Positions 38,995-48,651 are shown, counted from the stretch's first letter. The stretch: 64,000 nucleotides of DNA from JBBQFI01 sp038237805 (GCA_038237805.1 JBBRYI010000002.1:186001-250000); one strand, 5' to 3'. The notes: a model not told the origin generated them from the sequence alone. Translations and numbers: made by a program.

Positions 38995-39885
38995 GTGGAG
39001 AGAGCTGGGCATCGCGACAAGAATTCACGGCTTCGCTGGGCTGCGTGGGGCGCGATGCTCGTGGCGAGTCCGCTGCCGGATATCATCTTCCGGCAATTTG
39101 CGGTTGATCCGCCGACCTGGCTTCCGTTCGCCCAAATCGGCGCGCTGCTCCTTGGCACGATCGCTTTCGCGTTTTCGCCGAAGTGGAGAGGTTTGTGCGG
39201 CTTTGTCCTCGCACTTGCCGCGCTACGCCTTGGTTGGTCGGTCATCATGCCAGCATTCGCGTGGAGCGATACCATTTCGGGCTGGACGCAACACCTCAAC
39301 TGGGGCGCACGCTTATTTGTCGGACGAGTCCTCGCCTTGAGCGGGGCGCTCATTATCGGTCTTACTTTAATTGGCAGCGGTCTAACTCGCCGCGACTTGT
39401 TCTTGCGTTGGGGCGATCCAGGCGCACCGGCGCAGCCGATTCTTTGGTTCCGCCGTTCCATGCCCTGGACGCAATTCGGACCGCTATTGTTGATCGTTTT
39501 TGGCGTAGTTCTGCCGGTGTTTTTATATTTTTCAATGCGCCCAGATCCCTCGCTCGTTGGACGCATCTTGCAATTTCTGCCCTGGGGGGTTGCGACTGCG
39601 GCCGTGAATGCGGCGAATGAAGAATTTCAATTCCGTTGCGTTTTGCTGGCTCGACTCAAACATTTGCTTCCGGAAAACGAAACAGTCTGGCTCACTGCCT
39701 GTTTCTTCGGCCTGGCGCATTACTACGGCCAGCCGTCAGGACCGGTCGGTATTCTTCTGGCCGGAATAGCAGGTTGGCTTTGGGGGAAAAGTATGATCGA
39801 AACGCGTGGATGGATGTGGGCCCTTTCCATTCACTTTGTCCAGGACCTCGTCATCTTTGCGTTTTTGGCGACAACCCCGGCCTAA
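38995..39885 (+). CDS. CPBP family intramembrane metalloprotease
   Basis: 296 aa, GTG start with AGGTG context, about eight membrane helices. The three CPBP (CAAX-protease/bacteriocin-processing) motifs are present: N-E-E-F-x-F-R (residues about 204-211), F-G-L-A-H-Y-Y-G with the metal His, and H-F-V-Q-D-L near the C-terminus. Bacterial members cleave prenylated or other membrane substrates or mediate bacteriocin immunity; which applies here is unknown. The stop codon lies in GCCTAACGA. It follows amgK by 60 nt on the same strand and converges on the MBL gene. Confidence 0.88.
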   Translation: MERAGHRDKNSRLRWAAWGAMLVASPLPDIIFRQFAVDPPTWLPFAQIGALLLGTIAFAFSPKWRGLCGFVLALAALRLGWSVIMPAFAWSDTISGWTQHLNWGARLFVGRVLALSGALIIGLTLIGSGLTRRDLFLRWGDPGAPAQPILWFRRSMPWTQFGPLLLIVFGVVLPVFLYFSMRPDPSLVGRILQFLPWGVATAAVNAANEEFQFRCVLLARLKHLLPENETVWLTACFFGLAHYYGQPSGPVGILLAGIAGWLWGKSMIETRGWMWALSIHFVQDLVIFAFLATTPA

Positions 39886-39892
39886 CGAGTAG

Positions 39893-40507
39893 TTAATCAG
39901 CGAGGAACGGATTCGAGCGTCGTTCCTCTCCGATTGTCGTGGGCGGGCCGTGACCTGGCAAAACCGTCACATCATCTCCGAGTGGAAACAGTTTTCTTTT
40001 AATTCCATCGAAGAGTACATCGGCATCCCCACCCGGCAAATCCCAACGTCCCACTCCGCCGGCAAAGAGCACGTCGCCTCCGATGAGCAGTTTCTCTTCG
40101 CGCAGAAAGAAACAGAGGCTGCCGGGCGAATGGCCGGGGACGTCGAAGATTTCAAAGACGAGTCCGAGAAAATCGCGCGACGGCGTTGCTTCGATGAGAA
40201 AATCGGGCTGTGTCGGCTCGACTTCAAAACCGAAGCCGAAGTTTCGGAAAAAATCCGGATCGAAGATCATCGGCGCCGTGTCGGGATGACATCCGATGGG
40301 ACAACTGAAGCGTCGCTTAATTTTCGCGACGTCGGAAATGTGGTCGATATGACCGTGGGTGAGCAGGAGAAGTTTGAGGTCAACACCGCGCGAGACGAGC
40401 CAATCGCACGCGCCATCCGGAGCGTCGAACAAAACCGGCCCTTGCGGCGCGTCGAGCAAATAGCAATTCGTCTCAAAAATTCCACCACAAAATGTTTCGT
40501 ACTTCAT
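39893..40507 (-). CDS. Metallo-beta-lactamase fold hydrolase, glyoxalase II-like
   Basis: 204 aa. Zinc ligands T-H-G-H-I-D-H at 50-56, D-V-P-G-H-S-P-G-S with the next His, G-G-D-V-L-F with the bridging Asp and L-P-G-H-G near the end. The size and the N-terminal start (F-E-T-N-C-Y-L-L) are those of the small GloB-like thioesterase subgroup that hydrolyses glutathione-type or other thioesters. It is a single gene with a 239-bp upstream region. A role in methylglyoxal detoxification is possible but the substrate is not defined. Confidence 0.88.
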   Translation of the reverse strand: MKYETFCGGIFETNCYLLDAPQGPVLFDAPDGACDWLVSRGVDLKLLLLTHGHIDHISDVAKIKRRFSCPIGCHPDTAPMIFDPDFFRNFGFGFEVEPTQPDFLIEATPSRDFLGLVFEIFDVPGHSPGSLCFFLREEKLLIGGDVLFAGGVGRWDLPGGDADVLFDGIKRKLFPLGDDVTVLPGHGPPTTIGEERRSNPFLAD

Positions 40508-40746
40508 ACTCTGCTCTTGCTTCTTAATGGACAGTTTCGCATCCGAGCACGCGCCAGAGTAAGAGCACGAGCAGGAGAAGAAAAGGTCGATGGACGGAAC
40601 AAAACCTGCATCTTGCAGATTTATTTCCGGTCACTTTTGAATTTTCCGGCTGGTCGATTGTCTCACTCCCCTACACCGATGCAGCAACCCCGATTTCTTG
40701 CGTTCCATCTGAACTCTGGCACTTTGCTTAACCTCTTTTTTCTCGA

Positions 40747-42954
40747 ATGAAGTCTCTTGTCCATCGTTCACTCACTCTAATCGCAATTTCGCTCGCGACG
40801 GCGCTGACGACGACGCCCCTGCAGGCGAAGACAGACGCCGAACAAGTCGCGGTCTCCGTGGGCCGACTTCTGGAAGAGGGCCATTACACGCACCAGCCGC
40901 TGAACGACGAGGTTTCGAAGAAATTTCTCAAGACTTATCTCGAACTGCTCGATTTCAGTCACCTCTTCTTCACCCAAAAAGATGTCGAGGCGTTAACGGC
41001 CAAATACGGCACCTCGATCGATGACGACGTTTTGCTGGGAAATTTGAAGCCGGCTTATGAGATTTTTGATCTCTATGAAAAACGCGTCGATGACCGCGTC
41101 GCCAAGATTAAAGATTACCTGAAACAGCCGCCGACAGAATTCAAAGGCGACGGCTCGATCACATTGACGCGTCAAAAAGCGCCCTGGCCAAAGGATGACG
41201 CTGAAGCTGACGATGTCTGGCGCGGACGAGTTCAAAGCGAGTTGCTCCAGGAAAAACTGAGCGAGCACCCGATCGAACCCGGTCCGCAACTGGTAGCGCG
41301 GCGTTACGAGCGGCTCGCGCGCAACGTGCATGAAGAAGATCGCGACGAACAAGTGAAACTTTTCCTCGACGCGCTCGCGCAAACTTACGACCCGCACTCC
41401 GAATATTTGAGTAAGGCGGATCTGAAAAATTTTAGTATCAATATGGGGCTGTCGCTCGTGGGCATCGGCGCGATGCTGCGCTCCGAGGATGGCTACGCAA
41501 AAATCGAGAGCCTTGTTCCAGGTGGTCCGGCTCATTCGGATGGGCGATTGAAGGTCGGCGATCGCATCACCGCGGTAGCGCAAGGACCTTCGGACTACGT
41601 CGATGTGCGCGACATGCGTTTGGACAAGGTCGTGGAGATGATTCGCGGAAAGAAAGGCACGAAAGTGCGGCTTCTGATCATTCCGGCCGATGTTGCCGAT
41701 CCTTCCAAGCGCAAGTCGGTCGAGTTGGTGCGCGCCGAAATTAAACTGAAAGACCAGGAAGCGCGCGCCGACATCATTATTAAGAAGGACGCGGACGGGA
41801 ACCCGGTGAAACTCGGTTGGCTGACGTTGCCTTCCTTTTATGCCGACATGGATCGGCATTCAAAAAGCACGACCAAAGACGTGCAGGCGTTGTTGAAGCG
41901 TTTGCGTAAAGAAAATATCGCGGGCTTGGTCGTCGATCTACGGCGTAATGGCGGTGGTTCTCTCGAGGAAGCGATCGCGCTCACCGGTCTGTTTTTAAAA
42001 TCCGGGCCGATTGTGCAAACAAAAGATTCGCATGACCACATCTCGGTCTCGAGTGATCCCGATCCCAGCTTGGGTTACGGCGGACCGCTCGTCGTTTTGA
42101 CCAGCCGGCAAAGCGCTTCCGCGAGCGAGATTTTCGCGGCCGCCCTGCAGGATTATGGACGCGCCGTCATCGTGGGCGACAAAAGCACGTTCGGCAAAGG
42201 GACGGTGCAAACGATTCTCGAGATCGGTCGTTTCACTTCCCTTCTCGGTAGCCGCTCGCAAGACGATGGCGCACTCAAGCTCACGATCCAAAAATTTTAT
42301 CGCGTCGCGGGTGGCTCGACACAATTGCACGGTGTCGCTTCCGATATTGTTCTGCCGACGTTAACCGATCTGCCTGAATATGGCGAAGGTGCGCTGAAAA
42401 ATTGCCTGGCCTATGATGAAGTGCCAAAGGCAAAATTCACAAAGTGGTCGGACTCCCACTCGTTGTTCGTCGATGAACTTAAGCGCCGGTCCGCACAACG
42501 CATACAGGGCGACGCGGAATTCCATTACGTCATGGAAGACATGGAACGCCTGCGCCACAGATTGGACGAGAACAAGATTTCGCTAAACGAAGACACGCGT
42601 CGAAAAGAGCTGACCGAGGATAAACTTCGCAAGGAAACGCGATCGAAAGAACGACTCGCGCGCCAGGTGGAAGAGCCGCGTATTTACCGTCTCACCCTCG
42701 AGACTGTCGATCAGCCGAACCTGCAGTTGATCATGTTCCCGGGGAAATTGGCTTCGGCGAAGAAGAATGGTGGTTCACTGAAAGTTGCTCCGGAGGCCGC
42801 GGCTGACAGCGATTCGGAAGAGGACGGCATACCGACCGGCGACGATACGAAGGAACCAGCGATTGATCCCGCGCGCGACGAGACACTCAACATCCTGAGT
42901 GATCTGGTGAATTTGAGCGCCGGACCAAAGACGGCCAGCGCAACGAAGCCGTAA
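40747..42954 (+). CDS. prc: Carboxy-terminal processing (tail-specific) protease
   Basis: 735 aa with a signal peptide (MKSLVHRSLTLIAISLATAL). An N-terminal helical region (about 30-225) is followed by a PDZ domain (V-G-I-G-A-M-L, I-E-S-L-V-P-G-G-P-A, L-K-V-G-D-R-I). The S41 peptidase core comes next: V-D-L-R-R-N-G-G-G, the Ser motif S-A-S-A-S-E near 456-461 and the catalytic lysine K484 in G-K-G-T-V-Q. The DUF3340-like C-terminal part is as in E. coli Prc. It degrades or trims periplasmic proteins and peptidoglycan enzymes. The acidic tail (D-S-D-S-E-E-D) is less usual. It is a single gene. Confidence 0.92.
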   Translation: MKSLVHRSLTLIAISLATALTTTPLQAKTDAEQVAVSVGRLLEEGHYTHQPLNDEVSKKFLKTYLELLDFSHLFFTQKDVEALTAKYGTSIDDDVLLGNLKPAYEIFDLYEKRVDDRVAKIKDYLKQPPTEFKGDGSITLTRQKAPWPKDDAEADDVWRGRVQSELLQEKLSEHPIEPGPQLVARRYERLARNVHEEDRDEQVKLFLDALAQTYDPHSEYLSKADLKNFSINMGLSLVGIGAMLRSEDGYAKIESLVPGGPAHSDGRLKVGDRITAVAQGPSDYVDVRDMRLDKVVEMIRGKKGTKVRLLIIPADVADPSKRKSVELVRAEIKLKDQEARADIIIKKDADGNPVKLGWLTLPSFYADMDRHSKSTTKDVQALLKRLRKENIAGLVVDLRRNGGGSLEEAIALTGLFLKSGPIVQTKDSHDHISVSSDPDPSLGYGGPLVVLTSRQSASASEIFAAALQDYGRAVIVGDKSTFGKGTVQTILEIGRFTSLLGSRSQDDGALKLTIQKFYRVAGGSTQLHGVASDIVLPTLTDLPEYGEGALKNCLAYDEVPKAKFTKWSDSHSLFVDELKRRSAQRIQGDAEFHYVMEDMERLRHRLDENKISLNEDTRRKELTEDKLRKETRSKERLARQVEEPRIYRLTLETVDQPNLQLIMFPGKLASAKKNGGSLKVAPEAAADSDSEEDGIPTGDDTKEPAIDPARDETLNILSDLVNLSAGPKTASATKP

Positions 42955-42960
42955 GTTTTT

Positions 42961-43410
42961 TTAGCGCGGGCGCTTCGGTACGAGCACGGTCGCAGTTTGC
43001 GTGAAAACGATTTCGTCATTCTGATTGCGTGTCGCATAACGAATTCGTGCCGTCCCGCGATCTGGCTTTGATTGCGACGGATGAACGTCGACGATCTCAA
43101 GTTCCAACCGCAACGAATCACCCGGTCGCACTGGTCTCGGAAACCGCATCTCGTCAACGCCGAGACCTATCGCACCTCCCGCAAGATTGAGATTGCTTGT
43201 CACAAGCAAACGCATGGTGATCGCGGCCGTATGCCAGCCGCTTGCCACCAATCCTCCAAAGACACTTCGCTTCGCTGCCGCGTGATCGAGATGGAACGGC
43301 TGCGGATCAAACTCACGCGCGAATTCCATGATCGCGCGTTCGGTTACCTCGTAGGCACCCGACTCGAAGCGATCGCCAACTTTTAGATCTTCGAGATATC
43401 GCTCCGTCAT
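42961..43410 (-). CDS. MaoC-like (R)-hydratase/dehydratase
   Basis: 149 aa, one hot-dog domain. R-Y-L-E-D-L-K-V-G-D-R-F-E-S-G, then A-R-E-F-D-P-Q-P-F-H-L-D-H-A-A-A with the Asp/His pair, then F-G-G-L-V-A-S-G-W-H-T and F-P-R-P-V-R-P-G-D, the typical core of MaoC proteins that hydrate 2-enoyl-CoA thioesters. It stands alone between convergent prc and the L,D-transpeptidase gene, from which it is separated by 18 nt on the same strand. The acyl-CoA substrate is not predictable. Confidence 0.88.
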   Translation of the reverse strand: MTERYLEDLKVGDRFESGAYEVTERAIMEFAREFDPQPFHLDHAAAKRSVFGGLVASGWHTAAITMRLLVTSNLNLAGGAIGLGVDEMRFPRPVRPGDSLRLELEIVDVHPSQSKPDRGTARIRYATRNQNDEIVFTQTATVLVPKRPR

Positions 43411-43428
43411 CGCCGCAGCGACGATATC

Positions 43429-44025
43429 TTATCTCCACCAATCTGGCGAGGCAGTGCGCGGGTCGTACATCTGCCGGCGGCGCTGCTGTTGCTGCATCGT
43501 AATTCCCGAATCGAAACCATTGCGGCCGCGCGGAGTTCTGCCGAACACGGTGACAGGCGTGCCAACATCGACCGCATTGAAAATCGCGATCGCATTTCGT
43601 TCCGGCAAACGGACACAGCCATGCGAGGCCGCGTAGCCAGGCAGAATCCCGGCGTGCAGACCATTCGCACCGTCAAAGCGAACGAAATAGCGCATCGGCG
43701 CGGGAACGAATTTGCAGCCGCGCGGGACGCGCATGTCCGAATCGGCGTCCGCTACGACGGTGTTGCCACGCGCATCGACGATCTTGCCGTAGATGTTGGA
43801 AAAATGATTGCGTTCCTTCTCGATGACCTTGAAGGAGCCCGCGTCAGTGAGATGACCGTAACGCCCCGAAGAAATCGGCGTCGATAAAACCGCGCGGCCG
43901 TCGCGAACGAGATATGCGGTTTGCTGCTGCAAATCGATCTCGATCGAATACGGATTGGATTGCGCGAAAACAATCCCGCTCAAAGCAAAAATCCAGATCG
44001 CGATTAACCCTAACGCCTTTTGCAT
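43429..44025 (-). CDS. L,D-transpeptidase (YkuD domain), periplasmic
   Basis: 198 aa with a signal peptide (MQKALGLIAIWIFALSGIVF, A-Q). The YkuD domain starts at I-E-I-D-L-Q-Q-Q-T-A-Y-L-V and includes I-S-S-G-R-Y-G-H-L-T-D and the catalytic H-G-C motif in S-H-G-C-V-R-L-P. It cross-links peptidoglycan (3-3 bonds) or attaches lipoproteins. It ends in a Gln/Arg-rich tail (Q-Q-Q-Q-R-R-R). It lies upstream of the MaoC gene. The short length indicates a single-domain enzyme without LysM. Confidence 0.92.
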   Translation of the reverse strand: MQKALGLIAIWIFALSGIVFAQSNPYSIEIDLQQQTAYLVRDGRAVLSTPISSGRYGHLTDAGSFKVIEKERNHFSNIYGKIVDARGNTVVADADSDMRVPRGCKFVPAPMRYFVRFDGANGLHAGILPGYAASHGCVRLPERNAIAIFNAVDVGTPVTVFGRTPRGRNGFDSGITMQQQQRRRQMYDPRTASPDWWR

Positions 44026-44113
44026 ACCGTGATATTATTTCTGGCGGACGTCGACATACAGTGGTCGACAATTCTTCCCGCAAGTTACTCAGACGCGAAT
44101 CCGATCCGAAAAT

Positions 44114-44908
44114 TCAGACTGCGATGGGCGCTTTGATCGCGGGGTGCGGATCGTAACCGACAAGTTTGAAATCTTCGAAGTCAAACCCGTGAATATCTTT
44201 CACCGCCGGAGTGATTTCCATCCGCGGTAATGCGCGGCAATCGCGTGACAATTGTTCACGCGCCTGTTCGAGATGGTTTTGATAAAGATGCAGATCGCCG
44301 AAAGTATGAATGAACTCCGCCGGTTCCAAATCGCAGACCTGCGCCACCATCAGCGTAAGCAGCGCGTAAGAAGCGATGTTGAACGGCACGCCGAGGAAAA
44401 GATCGGCACTGCGCTGATAAAGTTGGCAACTGAGCGCGCCATCCTGCACGTAAAATTGGAAGAGCACATGACACGGCGGTAACGCCATCTTCTCAATTTC
44501 CGCGACGTTCCATGCGCTTACGATTAAGCGTCGGCTTTGCGGATTTGTTTTGATCTGCTCAATCACGCGATCGACCTGATTGACTCGCTCTCCATCCGGT
44601 CCGCGCCACGAACACCATTGGGCGCCGTAAATCGGACCGAGCTCGCCTTTCTCATCCGCCCATTCGTCCCAAATCGTGACGCCGTGCTCATTGAGATAAC
44701 GAACATTCGTGTCGCCGCGCAAAAACCAGAGCAGTTCGTAGATGATCGATTTGAGATGCAGCTTCTTCGTCGTGAGCAGCGGAAATCCTTCACGCAGATC
44801 GAACCTCGTCTGCGCGCCAAAGCAGGAAATCGTTCCCGTTCCAGTTCGATCGATGCGAGGTGTTCCGTGCTCGAGTACCAACCGCAGAAGGTCGTGATAT
44901 TGTCGCAT
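44114..44908 (-). CDS. thyA: Thymidylate synthase
   Basis: 264 aa, full length. It makes dTMP from dUMP with methylenetetrahydrofolate. Visible blocks: M-R-Q-Y-H-D-L-L start, R-T-G-T-G-T-I-S-C-F-G (phosphate loop), W-D-E-W-A-D, G-P-I-Y-G-A-Q-W, the catalytic cysteine in L-P-P-C-H-V-L-F-Q-F, and the R-S-A-D-L-F-L-G-V-P-F-N-I-A and Y-D-P-H-P-A-I-K ends. No dihydrofolate reductase gene follows, unlike in many genomes. It is divergent from phoB with 104 bp between them. Confidence 0.95.
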   Translation of the reverse strand: MRQYHDLLRLVLEHGTPRIDRTGTGTISCFGAQTRFDLREGFPLLTTKKLHLKSIIYELLWFLRGDTNVRYLNEHGVTIWDEWADEKGELGPIYGAQWCSWRGPDGERVNQVDRVIEQIKTNPQSRRLIVSAWNVAEIEKMALPPCHVLFQFYVQDGALSCQLYQRSADLFLGVPFNIASYALLTLMVAQVCDLEPAEFIHTFGDLHLYQNHLEQAREQLSRDCRALPRMEITPAVKDIHGFDFEDFKLVGYDPHPAIKAPIAV

Positions 44909-45012
44909 GTTACATTTCAGTGACGACGCACGCCGATTACATTCCCAAATTGTAAGTCGCCATGTCTTCCGCCATCATTCGGCTTGCGCCTCTCACACCC
45001 ATTTCTTAGCGC

Positions 45013-45708
45013 ATGAAGTCCACTGTAACCAAAAAAATCCTGATCATCGAGGACGAGCCCGATGTGATCGATCTGCTTACTTTGCAATTGCGAAAGTCCG
45101 GTGAGTTCGGTGTCTCCACGGCGACAGACGGCGCGACGGGCGTCCGCAAAGCCCGCGAAGAAGCGCCCGCCCTCATTATTCTCGATCTCATGCTGCCGAA
45201 GATGCCGGGATTGGAAGTCTGCAAGGTCCTCAAATCGGATCCGGCGACGCGCGATATTCCGATCATCATGTTGACCGCGAAAGCGGAAGAAATCGATCGC
45301 ATCGTCGGGCTCGAGTTCGGCGCGGATGATTACGTAACGAAACCGTTTAGTCCGCGCGAAATTCTTCTGCGCATCAAAGCGATCATCCGACGCCGGGCCG
45401 GCGAATCGGCGGAGGAGAAATTAAGCCACGGCCTGATCACGGTCGATCCGTCGCGTCATCACGTCGCGGTGGCAGGGAAACCGATTCGCCTAACGAGTGT
45501 CGAATTCAAACTGCTCACGATGTTATTGCGCCGTCCCGGCCGTGTGCAGACGCGCGACCGCCTGCTCAATGAAGTCTGGGGCTACGAAAGCGTGATCGAC
45601 ACCCGCACCGTGGATACACACGTGCGCAGACTTCGTGAAAAACTGGGAAAAGCCGCCGATGCCATCGAAACCGTGCGTGGTTTCGGTTATCGCGTTCGCG
45701 AAAGTTGA
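45013..45708 (+). CDS. phoB: Phosphate regulon response regulator PhoB
   Basis: 231 aa, OmpR/PhoB class. Receiver: I-L-I-I-E-D-E-P-D-V, phosphorylated Asp in L-I-I-L-D-L-M-L-P, M-L-T-A-K-A-E and Y-V-T-K-P-F-S. Winged-helix effector: T-S-V-E-F-K-L-L-T-M-L-L, R-D-R-L-L-N-E-V-W-G-Y and R-T-V-D-T-H-V-R-R-L-R. It is followed at once by the histidine kinase gene and the pst genes, which fixes the identity. Pho-box half-sites were not identified with confidence upstream. A CCTAACGA word lies in the effector domain. Confidence 0.92.
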   Translation: MKSTVTKKILIIEDEPDVIDLLTLQLRKSGEFGVSTATDGATGVRKAREEAPALIILDLMLPKMPGLEVCKVLKSDPATRDIPIIMLTAKAEEIDRIVGLEFGADDYVTKPFSPREILLRIKAIIRRRAGESAEEKLSHGLITVDPSRHHVAVAGKPIRLTSVEFKLLTMLLRRPGRVQTRDRLLNEVWGYESVIDTRTVDTHVRRLREKLGKAADAIETVRGFGYRVRES

Positions 45709-45714
45709 TTGCGC

Positions 45715-47010
45715 ATGTGGTGGCTGACACTCGTTCTTCTCACCGTCGCCTTCGCCCTTTTTCTTTTTTGGATTTGGCGCCGCTGGGTCACACCGTGGCA
45801 TCACGCTCAAAAACTGGTTGAAGCCATTGCGAACGACGAGCAGCCAAAAGGCTTTTTGCTGACGGCTAATCCGCCTGCGCATGTTCTCGGCCTCGCGCTC
45901 GAAAAGATTTGGAACCGGCAGCACGAATTGACGAAGAGCGCGCACGAAAGGGAATTCAGCTTCGAGGCAATTCTCGGTGCGATGCTCGATGGCCTGGTCG
46001 TGATCGACGAGCAGCGGCGCGTTCAGATGGCGAATCCGGCGTTCGCCCGGCTGGTTGATCGCGACGCCGTCCCTGCGGGCACATTTTTATTTGAAACTTT
46101 GCGCGACGCTACGGTGGAACATGCGGTCATGGAAACGATTCGTACGGGAGAACCGCACCAGCACACTTTGCGCATGACTCGCGGCTCCGGGCAAGCAATC
46201 GAGGTCGAAGTGAGCGCCGTGGCGCTGCACGAAAAATCGAACCGCGTGCGCGGGGCTGTTCTTTTATTCCGCGACGTCACGCAATTGCGGCGCGTCGAAG
46301 AGATGCGACGCGATTTTGTCGCGAACGTTTCGCATGAATTGCGAACGCCGCTTTCGATTTTTCGCGGCTATCTCGAAACGCTTCTGGAAGATCCACAACA
46401 ACCGCCGGGAGAATTGCTGCGCATTTTTGAAGTGATGGAGAAACATTCCAACCGTTTGAACCTGCTCGTGGAAGACGTTTTGAGTCTGGCGAAATTGGAA
46501 GAACCAAAAACGCGGCTCACCTTTACCGAAATTTACCTTCCGGATTTTTTAAGGCCTATTCTGCGCGATTGGCAAAAACGCTTCGACGCAAAACTGCTGC
46601 ACGCATCGTTCGAAGCGCCGGACGATTTGCCGGTTATTTCCGCCGACGAGCGTCGCTTGCAGGAAGTCATTTACAATTTGCTCGATAACGCGGTGAAATA
46701 TTCGCAGCCCGAAGGCAAAATCGACCTGCGCGCGACACGCAATGGCGATCACGTTCGCATCGCCATTTCCGATCAGGGGATCGGCGTGCCATCGCGTGAT
46801 TTGCCGCGGATTTTCGAGCGTTTCTATCGTGCCGATAAAGCGCGCAGCCGCGAACTTGGTGGCACCGGCCTGGGATTATCCATCGTGAAACATATCGTCG
46901 AGTTGCACGGGGGCCGCGTGGAAGCAGAAAGCGAACTCGGACAAGGCACGACCATCAGCGCGATTCTGCCCATTCGGCCGCACGACGGAGACTCCGTCAC
47001 AGAATCGTAA
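45715..47010 (+). CDS. phoR: Phosphate sensor histidine kinase PhoR
   Basis: 431 aa from the ATG at 45715; a TTG directly after the phoB stop would add two codons. One N-terminal membrane helix (W-L-T-L-V-L-L-T-V-A-F-A-L-F-L-F-W) is followed by a PAS domain (A-I-L-G-A-M-L-D-G-L-V-V-I-D). The H-box V-S-H-E-L-R-T-P-L-S has the phosphorylated His, and the catalytic domain shows N-L-L-D-N-A-V-K-Y, D-Q-G-I-G-V and G-T-G-L-G-L-S-I. It pairs with PhoB and responds to PstSCAB/PhoU state. The membrane topology is that of PhoR with one N-terminal anchor. Confidence 0.92.
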   Translation: MWWLTLVLLTVAFALFLFWIWRRWVTPWHHAQKLVEAIANDEQPKGFLLTANPPAHVLGLALEKIWNRQHELTKSAHEREFSFEAILGAMLDGLVVIDEQRRVQMANPAFARLVDRDAVPAGTFLFETLRDATVEHAVMETIRTGEPHQHTLRMTRGSGQAIEVEVSAVALHEKSNRVRGAVLLFRDVTQLRRVEEMRRDFVANVSHELRTPLSIFRGYLETLLEDPQQPPGELLRIFEVMEKHSNRLNLLVEDVLSLAKLEEPKTRLTFTEIYLPDFLRPILRDWQKRFDAKLLHASFEAPDDLPVISADERRLQEVIYNLLDNAVKYSQPEGKIDLRATRNGDHVRIAISDQGIGVPSRDLPRIFERFYRADKARSRELGGTGLGLSIVKHIVELHGGRVEAESELGQGTTISAILPIRPHDGDSVTES

Positions 47011-47058
47011 CACTAAATAAATTGCCGGGGCGGGACCCCTGCCCGCATCGTTCCGGCG

Positions 47059-48651
47059 GTGAATGCTGCCGCAGAAATGCCGTCCGTGATCCCGGTTTGG
47101 ACGCCATCGCGGGTAGGAAAATTTACCGCTGAAAAAGCGATCAAGCTCTACTTCGGCGGGAACGCTTTCGTCGCGATTCTCGTTCTCGCGCTCATCACGA
47201 TTTTTCTCTTCCGCGAAGGCTCCGGTTTTTTCGGGCAAAATCTCAGAAATCTTCGGATCTATCGCCAGGCTGGCCTTGAGTATGTCGACATCATTCGCGC
47301 CGAAGCCGAGAAACACTCCGCCCTGTCGCGCGCGCTCAATGATTTCCGTCAACGCGAGGCCCTTGTTTCCGCCGAGAAAAATATTCCAGCGGTAAAAATC
47401 GCGGCGGACCTTGCGCCGTTCGATCGATTCAGTATCGCGTTTGGTGACGCGGCGGAAAATCTACACGGTCTCGTTTCCGATTTAACGGACGAGGCGAGCG
47501 GCTTGAAGGAACAGATGATCGTCCGCACCGAGATTGCGGAACAAAAAGCCAGCTTGGAAAAACGTCACGCCCACGCTGAAGCGGCGAAAATCGTTGTCCC
47601 CGAAGTCGATCAGGCGGGAACGATCGCGAAATTGCGCGAAGGCACGTCCGCATTCGAAAGCGTCAGCGCCGACCTGCGCGCCATGATCGATTCGCTGCTC
47701 GCATCCGCGCCGCGACCTTCCGACGGCACGACAGAAAAACTTTTCGGAAAGTGGCAGACGCGCGTCCACGCCTATCGAGATAATTTGCCGCGCGCGGCGG
47801 AGAAGTTGCGCGCCTGGTCGCCGGATCGGCCTGTGCCGTGGTATCGGTCGATCTCGTCGTTCCTTTTCGGTCGCGAATGGATCACCGCGAGTTTCTGGCA
47901 GGATTGGTACGGGATCATTCCTTTGCTTGTCGGATCTCTCATGGTTGCAGCTGTCGCTCTCGTCATTGCCGTGCCGCTGGGTGTGGCGTCAGCTATTTAC
48001 GTAAGCGAGGTTGCTTCGCCTAACGAGAAGAAGTTCATCAAACCCTACATTGAATTTTTCTCCGCCATTCCGTCCGTTGTCCTTGGTTTTTTTGGAATCG
48101 CCGTTGTCGGACAAGCGGTTCGCGCAGCTTCACAATCCACATGGTTCTCCTGGGTCTCATTCTTTCCGATTAGCGAACGGCTCAATGTTTTCACCGCCGG
48201 CTCGCTCCTCGCGCTTATGGCCGTGCCGACCATTTTTACGCTCTCGGAAGACGCGCTGCGAAATGTACCCCGCGGATTCAAGGAAGCTTCCTACGCGCTC
48301 GGCGCGAACCGGCTGCAAACCATTGCGCGCGTTCTGGTGCCCGCATCGTTGTCCGGAATTGTTTCCGCAATCTTGCTCGGACTCGGCCGCGTTATCGGAG
48401 AGACAATGGTGGTTTTGTTGTGCGCGGGAAATCGCATCGCCATTCCCGATTTCACGCAGGGACTCGGCGCGTTCTTTCAGCCGGTGCACACCATGACGGG
48501 AATTATCGCACAGGAAATGGGTGAAGTGGTGCGCGGGAGCGTGCATTACCGCGCGCTCTTCATGGTCGGCCTTGTTCTGTTTACGATCACGCTCGGCATC
48601 AACTATCTCGCACAGAAATTGGTCACGCGTTATCGCATGAGCATCGGATGA
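47059..48651 (+). CDS. pstC: Phosphate ABC transporter permease PstC with a long periplasmic insertion
   Basis: 530 aa, against about 320 in E. coli. The first helix is at about 35-52 and the second starts near 278 (Y-G-I-I-P-L-L-V-G-S-L-M-V-A). Between them lie about 220 residues, mostly charged and helical (A-E-K-H-S-A-L-S-R-A, R-T-E-I-A-E-Q-K-A-S-L-E-K), probably periplasmic. The core permease has Y-A-L-G-A-N and L-G-R-V-I-G-E-T-M. Starts at GTG 47059. The gene is first in the pst block, and no pstS is visible beside it. Its stop overlaps the pstA ATG. Confidence 0.9.
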   Translation: MNAAAEMPSVIPVWTPSRVGKFTAEKAIKLYFGGNAFVAILVLALITIFLFREGSGFFGQNLRNLRIYRQAGLEYVDIIRAEAEKHSALSRALNDFRQREALVSAEKNIPAVKIAADLAPFDRFSIAFGDAAENLHGLVSDLTDEASGLKEQMIVRTEIAEQKASLEKRHAHAEAAKIVVPEVDQAGTIAKLREGTSAFESVSADLRAMIDSLLASAPRPSDGTTEKLFGKWQTRVHAYRDNLPRAAEKLRAWSPDRPVPWYRSISSFLFGREWITASFWQDWYGIIPLLVGSLMVAAVALVIAVPLGVASAIYVSEVASPNEKKFIKPYIEFFSAIPSVVLGFFGIAVVGQAVRAASQSTWFSWVSFFPISERLNVFTAGSLLALMAVPTIFTLSEDALRNVPRGFKEASYALGANRLQTIARVLVPASLSGIVSAILLGLGRVIGETMVVLLCAGNRIAIPDFTQGLGAFFQPVHTMTGIIAQEMGEVVRGSVHYRALFMVGLVLFTITLGINYLAQKLVTRYRMSIG

